The notes under the pieces are model-generated. The model saw only the letters and a list, made by a program, of their open reading frames with translations. It was not told the DNA's origin and did not search any database. This document shows positions 18,291 to 27,789 of a DNA stretch of 64,000 nucleotides, piece after piece. The stretch's first letter is position 1. Each line of letters begins with the position of its first letter. The translations under genes and the position numbers were made by a program. Source of the stretch: Chthonomonas calidirosea T49 (GTDB lineage Bacteria > Armatimonadota > Chthonomonadetes > Chthonomonadales > Chthonomonadaceae); contig NC_021487.1 in the NCBI RefSeq assembly GCF_000427095.1, forward strand, positions 1,116,710-1,180,709. The letters run 5' to 3'.

Positions 18291-19432
18291 GAGTCGTGGT
18301 GACAGGGGGAGGAACCGGTGGTCATATCTTTCCTGCGCTGGCCGTAGCTGAAAGCCTCACCCAGCTTCGGCCCGCAGCGGAAGTGCTCTATATTGGTAGC
18401 GCTAACGGCATGGAAGCCCAGATCGTTCCAGAATACGGGTGGCCTTTTCAGCCTATCACCGCCCGTAAGCTTCGTAAGGTGCTTTCCCCTTCCACTCTGT
18501 TGGTTCTCTGGTCGCTTTGGAACGGCTATAAGGAGGCACGAACCTATCTTCGTCGGTTTCGCGCCGAGGCGGTTCTCGGCACAGGCGGCTATGTGGCCGC
18601 CGCCGCCGTGTTGGCCGCCGCACGTGAGGGCATTCCGTCGGTTATCTGCGCTCCCGACGTTGTGCCAGGTCGCACCAATCGTCTCCTTGCTCGATGGGCA
18701 CAACGTGTCTGTATCGCTTTTCCAGCCTCTGCCGCCTACTTTCCGCCGGATCGCGTGGTGCTTACGGGGTTGCCGCTACGACGGGGCATCATTGCTCCCA
18801 AACAGATCACGCCTCAGGAGGCAAGGCAACACTTTCCCAGTCTCTCTTCCGAGCGCTTCACCCTTCTCGTACTCGGCGGAAGCCAGGGCGCACGCGCCAT
18901 CAATCAAGTGGTTCTGCAGACGGTACCCGTTTTGCTGGAGGCCGGAGTGCAGATTCTTCATCAGATAGGAAAGCGCGACTTCCCTGAGGTTTCGAACCAG
19001 CTCGAAGCGCAGGGCCTAGCCCATAGGGAGGGCTACCATCCTTTTGCGTTTCTAGAAACGGAACAGATGGCCTACGCCTACCGTGCCGCCGATCTGGTGG
19101 TGTGCCGCGGTGGCGTTTCCAGCCTTTCGGAGATCTTAGCCAATGGGCTACCCTCCATCGTTGTGCCCCTGCCCACAGCGTATGCCGACCATCAAACCCA
19201 TAACGCGCGCGCCTTGGAGCAGGCTGGAGCCGCATTGTTGCTTCCTCAATTTTCGTTAACGCCCGAGCGACTGGTTCAACTTGTGTTGGGACTACAAAAC
19301 GAAGCGACCCGACGTGAACAGATGCGCAATGCCGCCTTGGCGTTGGGGCGCCCCGATGCGGCCGAATCGGTCGCCAATGAAATTCTCTCACTCGTCGAGG
19401 CCCGACAGGGTAAAATAGCTTCTTTAAAATAG
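18287..19432 (+). CDS. murG: Lipid II synthase MurG
   Basis: MurG transfers GlcNAc from UDP-GlcNAc to lipid I on the cytoplasmic membrane face. The 381-residue GT28 glycosyltransferase has the glycine-rich VVTGGGTGGHIFPALAVAE at its N-terminus, TGGYVAAAAVLAA, LLVLGGSQGARAIN and the C-terminal donor-binding CRGGVSSLSEILANGLPSI. The ATG at 18287 puts the GGTGGH loop at the usual position and overlaps the ftsW stop; an ATG at 18272 is less likely. A 15-base gap separates it from murC. Confidence 0.96.
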   Translation: MRVVVTGGGTGGHIFPALAVAESLTQLRPAAEVLYIGSANGMEAQIVPEYGWPFQPITARKLRKVLSPSTLLVLWSLWNGYKEARTYLRRFRAEAVLGTGGYVAAAAVLAAAREGIPSVICAPDVVPGRTNRLLARWAQRVCIAFPASAAYFPPDRVVLTGLPLRRGIIAPKQITPQEARQHFPSLSSERFTLLVLGGSQGARAINQVVLQTVPVLLEAGVQILHQIGKRDFPEVSNQLEAQGLAHREGYHPFAFLETEQMAYAYRAADLVVCRGGVSSLSEILANGLPSIVVPLPTAYADHQTHNARALEQAGAALLLPQFSLTPERLVQLVLGLQNEATRREQMRNAALALGRPDAAESVANEILSLVEARQGKIASLK

Positions 19433-19447
19433 GGATCTCTTAGCGCC

Positions 19448-20866
19448 ATGATCAGCGAGCTGCCAAAACATATTCATTTCATCGGTATTGCCGGTGTGGG
19501 GATGAGCGCCCTCGCCCAGGCGGCACTGCGACGCGGGGTAAAGGTGAGCGGGTCCGACCCTCACGCCCAGGCCGACTCCAACCCAGCTGTGGCAAGGCTT
19601 TTAAAGGAGGGCGCCGAGATATTCGATTTTCATGCACGTGAAAACCTCGCGCCGTCCGTTGACATGGTAGTTGCCTCTGCTGCTGTTCCAGAAGACAACC
19701 CGGAGTTGCAAGAGGCCTACCGAAGAGGGATTCCCGTCCTTTCGCGCGCGGCCTTTCTCGGCGCCCTAATGGATGAACATCGTGGCCCCACCTTAGCTGT
19801 CGCCGGCACCCATGGAAAAACCACCACGACAGCGATGATCGGCGTGATGTTGCAACAGGCCGGTAAAGACCCCACCGTTTTCGTAGGCGCAGAGGTGCCT
19901 CAGCTCGGCGGAAATGCCCGCATAGGTGCCCCATCGGCTCCTTTTATCACAGAAGCTTGCGAAGCCTATGGCTCTTTTCTACATCTTCACCCTCACTATG
20001 TGGTGATCACCAATATCGAAGCCGATCACCTAGACTACTATCAGACCCCAGAAAATGTAGTGAACGGCTTTCGGAACTTCGCATCCCAAATCCGCTCTGC
20101 CGATGGAGCGCTTATCGTCTGCCGAGACGACCCAGGGGTGCAACAGCTTCTCAAGGACTTCCATCCGCCTTGCGCTCTCTACACCTACGGCCTCAGCGAT
20201 GTTAGAATTTTAGAGGAGGGCCAGCACACCCGCTTTCTTTGGAACTTTGAAGGGCGTGAGTTAACCCTAACCCTTCATCTTCCTGGCCGGCATAACCTGT
20301 TGAACGCCCTTGCGGCCGCTCTATCGGGGCAGCTTCTCGGCCTCACCGAAACGCAGATCGCAGAAGGACTAGCGGCTTTTACGGGAGCGGAACGGCGACA
20401 AGAACCGATTGGCACAGTGCGCTTGCCAAATGGCACCATCCAGATTATAGATGACTATGCCCACCATCCAACAGAAATACGCGCGACTCTTGCGGCGCAG
20501 CGTCAAGTCCATCCTCGTTCTCGCCTTATCGTTGTGTTTCAACCTCACCTCTACAGCCGAACCCGCGACTTTCTGAACGAGTTTGCTACGGCCCTTTCTG
20601 AGGCCGACGCGGTCATCGTCACCGATATCTATCCGGCACGCGAGCGCCCTATCCCCGGCGTGCGCGCCGCCGATATCGTGCACGGCATCGTGCGTCTAAA
20701 ACCTTCTATGCCGGCCATCTTTCTTCCAGATAAAACCGACGCTCCCAAGATGCTGCGCGCGCTAGCGCAACCAGGTGATGTCGTGCTGTTTCTTGGAGCC
20801 GGCGATATTCGTGACGAGGCCATCACCTTCTTCCATCTCCTTCAAAAGGCAGGGCTTGCCGAATGA
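19448..20866 (+). CDS. murC: UDP-MurNAc:L-alanine ligase MurC
   Basis: MurC starts the peptide stem by adding L-Ala to UDP-MurNAc. The 472-residue protein has the N-terminal IHFIGIAGVGMSALAQ, GSDP, the ATP loop VAGTHGKTTTTAM near 119-131, and IIDDYAHHPTEIRATL and VFQPHLYSRTRDF in the C-terminal half. All are MurC hallmarks. Its stop overlaps ddl by 4 bases. murB, often next to murC, is not in this cluster. Confidence 0.96.
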   Translation: MISELPKHIHFIGIAGVGMSALAQAALRRGVKVSGSDPHAQADSNPAVARLLKEGAEIFDFHARENLAPSVDMVVASAAVPEDNPELQEAYRRGIPVLSRAAFLGALMDEHRGPTLAVAGTHGKTTTTAMIGVMLQQAGKDPTVFVGAEVPQLGGNARIGAPSAPFITEACEAYGSFLHLHPHYVVITNIEADHLDYYQTPENVVNGFRNFASQIRSADGALIVCRDDPGVQQLLKDFHPPCALYTYGLSDVRILEEGQHTRFLWNFEGRELTLTLHLPGRHNLLNALAAALSGQLLGLTETQIAEGLAAFTGAERRQEPIGTVRLPNGTIQIIDDYAHHPTEIRATLAAQRQVHPRSRLIVVFQPHLYSRTRDFLNEFATALSEADAVIVTDIYPARERPIPGVRAADIVHGIVRLKPSMPAIFLPDKTDAPKMLRALAQPGDVVLFLGAGDIRDEAITFFHLLQKAGLAE

Positions 20867-21951
20867 GCTCAACCGGTAGAAAATACAGGGTCCTGGTTCT
20901 AATGGGTGGCAGCTCCTCCGAACGCGCCGTCTCCTTGTCTAGCGGCCAGATGATCCTTGAGGCGCTCGATCCATCGCGTTACGACGCCGTAGGCGCCGAT
21001 ATGGATGCCCTGTTCTATTTAGCCTCACAGCATCTCGTGAGCCTTTCGGAAACGGGAGTATCGCTGCCGGGCCTCGAATGGCTAGAAAAACAGCGACAGC
21101 GTCTTTTGCCCGCCTCCGCTGTCGTGCGTCCCGATGTCGTTTTTATTGCTTTACACGGGCGAAACGGCGAAGATGGCAGAGTTCAGGGTCTTCTGGATCT
21201 CCTCGGCATCCCCTACACGGGCTCAGGCGTTCTGGCTAGCGCTTTGGCAATGAATAAGCATCTCTCCAAACAGCTTTTTCGAGCCGATGGCCTGCCAATC
21301 GTTCCTGACATTGCCGTTGTGCGTGGCAAAATGCCCTCGCTCACTTCGCTATTGGAAGACATCACCGCACAATGGGGTGGCCTCCCTGTTTTCGTAAAGC
21401 CCAACGAGGAAGGCTCTAGTGTGGGCTGTACCCTGGTAGAGCGCCCAGAACAGCTTGAGACCGCTATTGAAACCGCCCACTGCTACGACGCTTTGGCACT
21501 TATTGAACCGTATGTATCCGGGACCGAGATAACGGTGGGCGTTCTGGAACATCCGGAGACTGGCGATGTAGAGGCGTTGCCGGTGGTGGAGATCGTTCCG
21601 AGATCGACTTTTTATGACTATGACAGTAAATATACTATGGGTGGTAGCGAACATATCATCCCGGCACGACTGCCCGCAGAGGTGCTTTCAAAAGCCCAGC
21701 AGGTCGCCACGCGCTGCCATATGCTGTTAGGATGCCGTGGGATGTCCCGCACCGACCTGATCGTCGCGAACCAGGAACCGCTGATCTTAGAAGTGAACAC
21801 GATACCTGGAATGACGCCTACAAGCCTCTTGCCAGATGCTGCGGCCTCTGCCGGAATTTCGTTTGCTGAGCTAGTGGAACGGCTTATCCGCTGCGCCCTT
21901 CGCCACACGATCCCTCCAAAACAGGAGGTCACCACGGCTTATGATAGCTGA
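20863..21951 (+). CDS. ddl: D-alanine:D-alanine ligase
   Basis: Ddl makes the D-Ala-D-Ala dipeptide used by MurF. The 362-residue ATP-grasp enzyme shows MGGSSSERAVSLSSG at the N-terminus, ALHGRNGEDGRVQGLLDLL, YTGSGVLASALAMNK, FVKPNEEGSSVG, the YDYDSKYTMGGSEHI loop and the catalytic LILEVNTIPGMTPTSLLP. The length fits the family. It overlaps murC by 4 bases and ftsQ by 11, so it is cotranscribed. Confidence 0.95.
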   Translation: MSSTGRKYRVLVLMGGSSSERAVSLSSGQMILEALDPSRYDAVGADMDALFYLASQHLVSLSETGVSLPGLEWLEKQRQRLLPASAVVRPDVVFIALHGRNGEDGRVQGLLDLLGIPYTGSGVLASALAMNKHLSKQLFRADGLPIVPDIAVVRGKMPSLTSLLEDITAQWGGLPVFVKPNEEGSSVGCTLVERPEQLETAIETAHCYDALALIEPYVSGTEITVGVLEHPETGDVEALPVVEIVPRSTFYDYDSKYTMGGSEHIIPARLPAEVLSKAQQVATRCHMLLGCRGMSRTDLIVANQEPLILEVNTIPGMTPTSLLPDAAASAGISFAELVERLIRCALRHTIPPKQEVTTAYDS

Positions 21952-22789
21952 TCTTCCTCCCAAAAGTTATCGTTCCACAGCCAAAAAACGCCGGTTGGTG
22001 GTGGGGACACTATCCCTACTGCTTTGTATTGAGGTTGCTTGTGCCCTTTTCACCTCGCCCTATTTGAGGGTAAGCGACGTTGTGGTCAAAGGGCTAGCCG
22101 ACTTGTCTCCCCAAGAGATAGACCTAACCCAACAAACAGCCGCGAAGCTTTTAAGACATAACTGGTTTATTGCGCCCACGCACTCGGTTCGCCAAGCGTT
22201 ACATCACTTGCCGTGGGTGCGATCGGTGCATATCGTTCGTCATTTTCCGCACACGCTACGGTTGGTCATTGGGCTACGTCAGCCCTTCTGTCGCCTCGTG
22301 GTTGGCTCGACAACTTATGAAATGGATGACGAAGGAGTGCCCATTCGATTAGCACGCAGCTCCCTGCCCCCTTTGCCTACTATCCATCTTCCACAAGAAG
22401 CTATTGTCTGCGGCAGACCGCTTGAAGACATCGAGATCGGCGCCCTGCTCACTATTCTCAAGCAGAGTCGAATAGAAAATCATCCTGCCATTGCAGACGT
22501 GGAGGTTGATTCTGAGCGAAATATATGCTTAAATATGTCTGACGGTATGCGCGTGCTCTTCGGCCAGGCGGAGGAAATAGAGCAGAAGATCGCTCTCCTG
22601 AATCGGATTTATGAACTACAGCCCAATGTTGCACAACTACTTTCTGTTGTCAATCTTACGTGTCCATCGCATCCAGCGGCAATTCCGCGGCTCGCCTATC
22701 TGAAAGCGACCTCCCAACCGGAGGCGTCGAGCCCATCGCATTCCATACCATCGCCGCCAAGAAACGAACGGAGCAAAATCCAAGGATGA
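21941..22789 (+). CDS. ftsQ: Cell division protein FtsQ/DivIB
   Basis: This 282-residue bitopic protein has a short basic cytoplasmic N-terminus, one membrane segment near residues 20-38 and a periplasmic POTRA-like domain starting around YLRVSDVVVKGLADLSPQEI. The FtsQ segment WVRSVHIVRHFPHTLRLVI follows. FtsQ links the FtsL/FtsB pair to the divisome. The last 30 residues are Pro/Ser-rich and probably disordered. It overlaps ddl and the next gene (ATGA). Confidence 0.88.
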   Translation: MIADLPPKSYRSTAKKRRLVVGTLSLLLCIEVACALFTSPYLRVSDVVVKGLADLSPQEIDLTQQTAAKLLRHNWFIAPTHSVRQALHHLPWVRSVHIVRHFPHTLRLVIGLRQPFCRLVVGSTTYEMDDEGVPIRLARSSLPPLPTIHLPQEAIVCGRPLEDIEIGALLTILKQSRIENHPAIADVEVDSERNICLNMSDGMRVLFGQAEEIEQKIALLNRIYELQPNVAQLLSVVNLTCPSHPAAIPRLAYLKATSQPEASSPSHSIPSPPRNERSKIQG

Positions 22790-23559
22790 ACATTTTTACC
22801 TCGAACATAAGTCACAGGTCCTTTATTTGGCAGCTTACGGCGCTCTGCTTCATTCTAGGACTTATTCTTTCGGCCACTTGGCGCGTTGTTACCCAGTTTT
22901 CTCGTGCCGGCACAGGCCCACAGCGCGAAGGGTTTGTCTATGGTAGCAGCATGGATACCGCCAAAAAACTTGAGGACTACCAAAGCGAAATCAAGCACCT
23001 TCGAGACGAAAACCAAAAACTCAACGATGAGCTTGCCCGCAGAAAGGGCGGTGCCGACACCATTAATCAGGAGCTGAAGGATGCCCGCAAATTCGCAGGG
23101 CTAACCGATCTGGTTGGCCCTGGCGTTGAGGTGATCCTCAACGACAACACAAAGCAGTCGGTCTCCGCAGATTCACCTTATACCCTGCAAAACCTCATTC
23201 ACGATACCGACATTGCGGAGGTTGTGAACGAACTGCGCGCCTCCGGTGCCGAAGCCATTGCTGTGAACGGCCAGCGCATCGTGGCCACAAGCGCCATTCG
23301 CTGTGTGGGGCCAGTTATCCAGGTCAACGGTGTACCAACCACTCCTCCCTATGTGATTCAGGCCATTGGAGATCCAAACGCACTTTGGGGAGGTTTGAAT
23401 CTGCCGGGCGGCCTTTTGCAACAACTGCGCGAAGTGAGCCCCAGCATGGTGCGGGTAGAACGGGTGCAGAAACTTCATATTCCTGCCTACGCGGGCAGCA
23501 CCCAGATGCGCTATGGTCGTGTTCCAACAACTTCCGATGTAAACGAGACAACGAAATGA
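22786..23559 (+). CDS. DUF881 family membrane protein
   Basis: This 257-residue protein has a membrane anchor near residues 13-31, a coiled coil (about 58-100, with DYQSEIKHLRDENQKLNDEL) and a DUF881 domain (GLTDLVGPGVEVILND, then ELRASGAEAIAVNGQRIVA and VIQAIGDP). DUF881 proteins occur between ftsQ/divIB and ftsA in many Gram-positive and related lineages. Their role is not firmly known but is presumed to concern division or wall synthesis. The ATG at 22786 overlaps the ftsQ stop and fits the anchor. Its stop overlaps sbp. Confidence 0.88.
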   Translation: MNIFTSNISHRSFIWQLTALCFILGLILSATWRVVTQFSRAGTGPQREGFVYGSSMDTAKKLEDYQSEIKHLRDENQKLNDELARRKGGADTINQELKDARKFAGLTDLVGPGVEVILNDNTKQSVSADSPYTLQNLIHDTDIAEVVNELRASGAEAIAVNGQRIVATSAIRCVGPVIQVNGVPTTPPYVIQAIGDPNALWGGLNLPGGLLQQLREVSPSMVRVERVQKLHIPAYAGSTQMRYGRVPTTSDVNETTK

Positions 23560-24014
23560 AATCTTGGCAAGTCCTTTTACCGGTAACCGGTCTTATTGCC
23601 GGCGCCGCGATGGGAATGGAGGCCTTCTCCTTGTTTAAATGGCACGTTCCCCCCCAACTGGCGCCCTACCTGTCGCTGGCCGCCCTCGCCGGGCTAGATA
23701 CCGTGTTCGGAGGCATACGCGCAGGCATTGAAGGCCGCTTCCAAAACGATATCTTCACAAGCGGCTTCATTCTTAATACCTTGCTGGCTGCTCTGCTCGC
23801 CTGGATCGGCGATCACCTCGGCATTAACCTGGCCTTTGTGGCCGTTCTCGTTCTGGGGGCACGGGTGTTCAATAACCTCTCCCTCATCCGGCGCTACTAC
23901 CTGAACAATCTCGCGCTAGCCAGAAAACGCCAGCAGGAAGAGGCCGCCGCCCAGCAAGCCGGCTACAACCCCACCCCGATCGCCTCTAAATCGGAGATCG
24001 GTGAAGGAATCTAA
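23556..24014 (+). CDS. sbp: Small basic protein Sbp (DUF1290)
   Basis: This 152-residue membrane protein has about four hydrophobic segments and the DUF1290 signature (LAALAGLDTVFGGIRAGIEG, then FTSGFILNTLLAALLAWIGD). In Bacillus sbp lies between ylxW (DUF881) and ftsA, the same order as here; its function is unknown. The C-terminal 40 residues are cytoplasmic, charged and longer than in Bacillus. The ATG at 23556 overlaps the DUF881 stop. Confidence 0.9.
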   Translation: MKSWQVLLPVTGLIAGAAMGMEAFSLFKWHVPPQLAPYLSLAALAGLDTVFGGIRAGIEGRFQNDIFTSGFILNTLLAALLAWIGDHLGINLAFVAVLVLGARVFNNLSLIRRYYLNNLALARKRQQEEAAAQQAGYNPTPIASKSEIGEGI

Positions 24015-24038
24015 ACCTTATGACTCGGAAAAGATAGC

Positions 24039-25274
24039 GTGCCAAAACAGCCAACAATTGCCGCACTCGACATAGGAACAACCAAAATATGCGCGCTTAT
24101 CGCCGAACTGCATGGTCCCCAAGAGATCGTGGTGACCGGCGTAGGGCTGGAGCCATCTCAGGGGATAAAGCGGGGTGTCGTCGTAGATTTAGAGGCAACC
24201 GCTCGCGCGGTGGAACAGGCCCTTTCGAAAGCCGTACAGCAGGCCGGCTATGACATTGAGGCTGCCTATGTGGGGGTAACAGGGGAACATATCGCCTCTC
24301 TCAATACGGAAGGCAGCATCACGATTACCCATCCTAACCAGGAAATAACGCCGACGGACGTTGCCCACGTCATTCAGGTAGCCCGTACCATTACCCTGCC
24401 GCCGGACAGACGTATTCTTCACACCATTCCGCGCGGCTTTACAGTAGACGGTCAATGCGACATTCGCGATCCGATAGGCCTAAGTGGAAAGCAACTCGAG
24501 GTAAGCCTGCATATCGTTCATGGGGCAACGACCCTCCTGGAGAACGTTGAGAAGTGCGTGACGCGGGCAGGAGTTGCCATCATCGAGTCGGTACTTGAAC
24601 CGATCGCTACTGCAGAGGCCGTGCTGCTGGAAGCAGAGAAGGAACTAGGCGTCTGTTTGGTGGATATTGGAGGGGGTACGTCGGATGTGGCCGTGTTCCA
24701 AAATGGGGCTATCTGCCACTCATCCGTCGTGCCAATCGGCGGCAACCATGTGACGAATGACCTTGCCTATGGCTTAACCGTCGCCCCAGAAGAGGCTGAA
24801 AGGCTCAAAACCGAGAGCGGCAGCGCTTCGCCAAAACTCGTCGTTGAGGAAGAGCTTGTGCAAGTGCATCAGTTGGGGCGGGAAAAGTCGAGGCGACTTC
24901 CTCGCATGGAGCTTGTACACATTATCGAGCCTCGCATGCAAGAGCTGTTTGAGATGGTACGAGACGATCTAAAATCAGAGGGCCTGCTAGGGCAGGTGCC
25001 TGCGGGGCTCGTGCTGAGCGGTGGTGGAAGCCTTTTGGCCGGTTGTGAAGAGGTAGCTCATGACGTGCTGGCGCTGCCGGTTCGGCTTGGTACTCCGGCG
25101 CGACTTGGCGGCTTGGGAGAGACGCTAACCCACCCCATGTACGCCACGGCAGTAGGGCTTTTGCGTTATGGAGCCGCACGCCAATCGAAAGCGCCCGTGC
25201 AGGCCGCTTATCGCCGGGCGACAGGGCTACTGCCCAACCTGATCAAATGGTTTCGTAGGTTCTTCGATGTGTAG
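24039..25274 (+). CDS. ftsA: Cell division protein FtsA
   Basis: FtsA is the actin-like protein that tethers FtsZ filaments to the membrane and recruits later division proteins. The 411 residues include the phosphate-1 loop AALDIGTTKICALIAEL, the 1C domain (GVTGEHIASLN), the phosphate-2 loop CLVDIGGGTSDVAVF and GLVLSGGGSLLAGCEE. A C-terminal amphipathic segment (PNLIKWFRRFFDV) should bind the membrane, as in other FtsA proteins. It starts with GTG. Confidence 0.95.
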   Translation: MPKQPTIAALDIGTTKICALIAELHGPQEIVVTGVGLEPSQGIKRGVVVDLEATARAVEQALSKAVQQAGYDIEAAYVGVTGEHIASLNTEGSITITHPNQEITPTDVAHVIQVARTITLPPDRRILHTIPRGFTVDGQCDIRDPIGLSGKQLEVSLHIVHGATTLLENVEKCVTRAGVAIIESVLEPIATAEAVLLEAEKELGVCLVDIGGGTSDVAVFQNGAICHSSVVPIGGNHVTNDLAYGLTVAPEEAERLKTESGSASPKLVVEEELVQVHQLGREKSRRLPRMELVHIIEPRMQELFEMVRDDLKSEGLLGQVPAGLVLSGGGSLLAGCEEVAHDVLALPVRLGTPARLGGLGETLTHPMYATAVGLLRYGAARQSKAPVQAAYRRATGLLPNLIKWFRRFFDV

Positions 25275-25343
25275 CTTATCTGACGCAAACGGATAGGGGC
25301 GCAAACCAAACATACGAAATATTAAAGGGGGATATACCTGCCG

Positions 25344-26456
25344 ATGATAAATAATAACCTGATTGGAAGCAATCTGCCCGACCTCGGTTCTGCACGTATC
25401 AAAGTCGTTGGTGTTGGCGGTGGTGGCACCAATGCGGTGAACCGCATGATCGAGGCGGGTCTTACTGGAGTCGAGTTCATCGCAATGAACACGGACGTCC
25501 AGGTACTGAATATCTCTAAAGCTAATCGCAAACTTCAGCTTGGTGAAAACTCCACGCGCGGCTTAGGAGCCGGAGGTGACCCGAATCTGGGGCGCATGGC
25601 CGCCGAAGAGAGCAAGAGCGAGATCAAAAAAGTGCTCGACGGAGCCGACATGGTCTTTATTACCGCGGGTATGGGCGGTGGCACGGGCACGGGCGCGGCA
25701 CCTATCATCGCCGAAATTGCACGGGAAATCGGTGCCCTTACCGTGGCTGTCGTCACAAAACCTTTTAAGTTTGAAGGCCCCCTGCGGGAACGCCTTGCCG
25801 AAGAGGGCATCGAGACCCTGAAAGCCCGCGTGGATACCATTATCGTGGTGCCAAACCAACGCCTACTCTCGATAAGCGATCGCCATATGACGTTGGTAGA
25901 CGCCTTTAAAACCGCCGATGATGTCCTCCGACAAGGTGTTCAGGGCATTTCCGACATCATTACCATCCCCGGCATGATCAACGTGGACTTTGCCGATGTG
26001 AAGGCCATTATGACCGGCGCCGGCCCAGCGCTTATGGGCATCGGTATGGCCGAAGGCGACCATCGTGCCGTCGAAGCCGCTCAGATGGCTGTCTCCTCCC
26101 AGCTTCTAGAGACCAGCATTAACGGAGCTACCCGTGTGCTCGTGAACGTGACCTCCGGCAACGATCTCACTCTCTCCGAGTTCAATGAGGCCGCCGACCA
26201 GATCGCGCAACTCTGCGACCAACGCGATGCCAATATCATCTACGGATGGGTTCCAGACCCCAGTATGGAGGGTGCTGTGCGCATCACGGTGCTCGCCACC
26301 GGTTTTGGGAGTATGGACAGCCGCCCGCAGCAGCCGACGGGGCAACAACCGACCTCGGCTCAGAAACCAGCCCCACCCCAGCCAACCAAACCGCAGGAGC
26401 CAGAGCGGGTTACGCCCGAAGATATTGATATTCCCGCCTTTCTGCGCCGACGCTAG
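25344..26456 (+). CDS. ftsZ: Cell division GTPase FtsZ
   Basis: FtsZ polymerises into the division ring. The 370-residue tubulin homologue has [17 protein letters not shown] near residue 17, the GTP-binding [10 protein letters not shown] near 109-118, and the T7 loop [13 protein letters not shown] near 214. A linker rich in Pro, Gln and Thr (about 320-352) leads to the conserved C-terminal peptide [11 protein letters not shown] that binds FtsA. A GGGGG-containing ribosome site lies 11 bases before the ATG. A terminator follows about 60 bases downstream. Confidence 0.97.
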   Translation: MINNNLIGSNLPDLGSARIKVVGVGGGGTNAVNRMIEAGLTGVEFIAMNTDVQVLNISKANRKLQLGENSTRGLGAGGDPNLGRMAAEESKSEIKKVLDGADMVFITAGMGGGTGTGAAPIIAEIAREIGALTVAVVTKPFKFEGPLRERLAEEGIETLKARVDTIIVVPNQRLLSISDRHMTLVDAFKTADDVLRQGVQGISDIITIPGMINVDFADVKAIMTGAGPALMGIGMAEGDHRAVEAAQMAVSSQLLETSINGATRVLVNVTSGNDLTLSEFNEAADQIAQLCDQRDANIIYGWVPDPSMEGAVRITVLATGFGSMDSRPQQPTGQQPTSAQKPAPPQPTKPQEPERVTPEDIDIPAFLRRR

Positions 26457-26495
26457 CGATTGCGCGGGAACAACTCTCTCGGCTCATGAGTAGAG

Positions 26496-26507
26496 TATAC
26501 CGGTATA
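26496..26507. repeat. 12-bp perfect palindrome between ftsZ and the desulfurase gene
   Basis: TATACCGGTATA is fully self-complementary. It lies between the ftsZ stop and the terminator, so it could be an operator for a weak promoter of the downstream gene or part of the ftsZ 3-prime end. No good -35 box accompanies it. Confidence 0.4.
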
Positions 26508-26513
26508 TTCTAA

Positions 26514-26538
26514 AGGGCTTAATGGCCCTATTGTTTTT
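26514..26538 (+). terminator. Rho-independent terminator after ftsZ
   Basis: AGGGC (26514-26518) pairs with GCCCT (26525-26529) around a 6-base loop, followed by TTGTTTTT (26531-26538). The stem is short, so termination may be partial and allow read-through into the desulfurase gene. Confidence 0.6.
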
Positions 26539-26558
26539 GTGTTGCTGGAAAACCTGCT

Positions 26559-27710
26559 GTGGGAACGAAAGAGATAATCTATCTAGATCATGCAGCTACC
26601 ACCCCTATCGAGCCAGAGGTGTTAGAGGCGATGTTGCCCTGGCTTCAAGAGGGCTTTGGTAACCCCTCCAGCATTCATCGGCTTGGACGTGAGGCGCGAG
26701 CCGCGCTCGATTCGGCTCGCGATTCGGTGGCCGCTCTTATCGGCGCCGATTACAGTGAAATCTACTTCACCTCAAGCGGCACCGAGGCCGACAACCTAGC
26801 CATCATCGGTACGATGCTCGCTGCGCCCCCCACTAAAAACCATCTGGTGGTCTCCGCCATTGAACACCATGCGGTGCTTCATTCCGCACACTTTCTGGAA
26901 ACGCTGGGCTATCAAGTAACGGTCGTACCGGTAAACTCTGACGGGCAGGTAGAACCGCAGGCCGTTGCCGAGGCCATTACAGACTCTACGACACTTGTCT
27001 CCATAATGCATGCAAACAACGAGATCGGAACGATTCAGCCGATAGCGGAGATAGCCGCGATCGCGCATGAGCGGGGGGTGCTCTTTCACACCGACGCCGT
27101 GCAAACGGCGGGGCTGCTTCCGATCCACGTGCACGAACTAAATTGCGACCTTCTTTCTCTTAGCGCCCACAAACTCTACGGGCCTAAAGGGGCTGGCGCT
27201 CTCTACATTCGTCAGGGACTTAAAGTATCCCCCATCCTCCACGGAGGTGCACAGGAAAGAGAAAAACGAGCCGGCACCGAGAATGTGGCGGCCCTCGTTG
27301 GCTTTGGTAAGGCGGCAGAGCTTGCGCGGACGCGGCGTCCAAAAGACGCCGTAACCATCGCCGCGCTTCGCGATAGGCTCCAGCAGAAACTCCTAGAGGG
27401 GTGCTCGGAGCTCCGTATCAATGGCCATCTCAGCCACCGCCTTCCTAGCATTCTTAACGCTTCCGTGGAAGGCATCGAGGGTGCGACCTTGCTGATGAAC
27501 CTCGACCGACTTGGTATCGCTGTCTCTAGCGGTGCCGCCTGCTCTTCTGGCTCCATTGAGCCTTCTCACGTCCTGCTAGCTCTCGGACTTCCGCCCTCTC
27601 TTGCAGCCAGCGGCATTCGCTTTAGCATTGGCCGTCACAATACCTTCGATGAGATAGACCGCGCTGCCGAGGCCTACCTCTCCATCGTTCATCGCCTTAG
27701 GAGGAACTGA
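26559..27710 (+). CDS. iscS: Cysteine desulfurase (IscS/NifS family)
   Basis: This PLP enzyme removes sulfur from cysteine for Fe-S clusters and thiolated tRNA. The 383-residue protein has YLDHAATTPIEPEV at the N-terminus, HHAVLHS, the PLP lysine in SAHKLYGPKGAGALYI near residue 204, and the active cysteine in SSGAACSSGSIEPSHVL near 327. The Cys loop is the class I (IscS/NifS) type. No iscU, iscA or thiI is adjacent, so its exact pathway is open. The GTG start has only a weak ribosome site. Confidence 0.9.
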   Translation: MGTKEIIYLDHAATTPIEPEVLEAMLPWLQEGFGNPSSIHRLGREARAALDSARDSVAALIGADYSEIYFTSSGTEADNLAIIGTMLAAPPTKNHLVVSAIEHHAVLHSAHFLETLGYQVTVVPVNSDGQVEPQAVAEAITDSTTLVSIMHANNEIGTIQPIAEIAAIAHERGVLFHTDAVQTAGLLPIHVHELNCDLLSLSAHKLYGPKGAGALYIRQGLKVSPILHGGAQEREKRAGTENVAALVGFGKAAELARTRRPKDAVTIAALRDRLQQKLLEGCSELRINGHLSHRLPSILNASVEGIEGATLLMNLDRLGIAVSSGAACSSGSIEPSHVLLALGLPPSLAASGIRFSIGRHNTFDEIDRAAEAYLSIVHRLRRN

Positions 27711-27733
27711 GCATCGCGTGGCACGTTCTCTCC

Positions 27734-27763
27734 CCGACTCGTCTATCCGAGTCGGAGACATTT
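27734..27763 (+). terminator. Hairpin between the desulfurase gene and xerD
   Basis: CCGACTCG (27734-27741) pairs perfectly with CGAGTCGG (27748-27755) around a 6-base loop, with TTTT at 27760-27763. It lies between two convergent genes and could end transcripts from the desulfurase side. The T tract is short. Confidence 0.6.
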
Positions 27764-27789
27764 TGCATTGACAACAGGTCTGCTGTTCG

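Noticed and set aside
22660-22785. Upstream extension of the DUF881 gene
   Set aside because: It overlaps ftsQ in another frame and lacks the family start; ATG 22786 overlaps the ftsQ stop and fits the membrane anchor.
23385-23555. Upstream extension of the Sbp gene
   Set aside because: It overlaps the DUF881 gene out of frame; the family start is at 23556.
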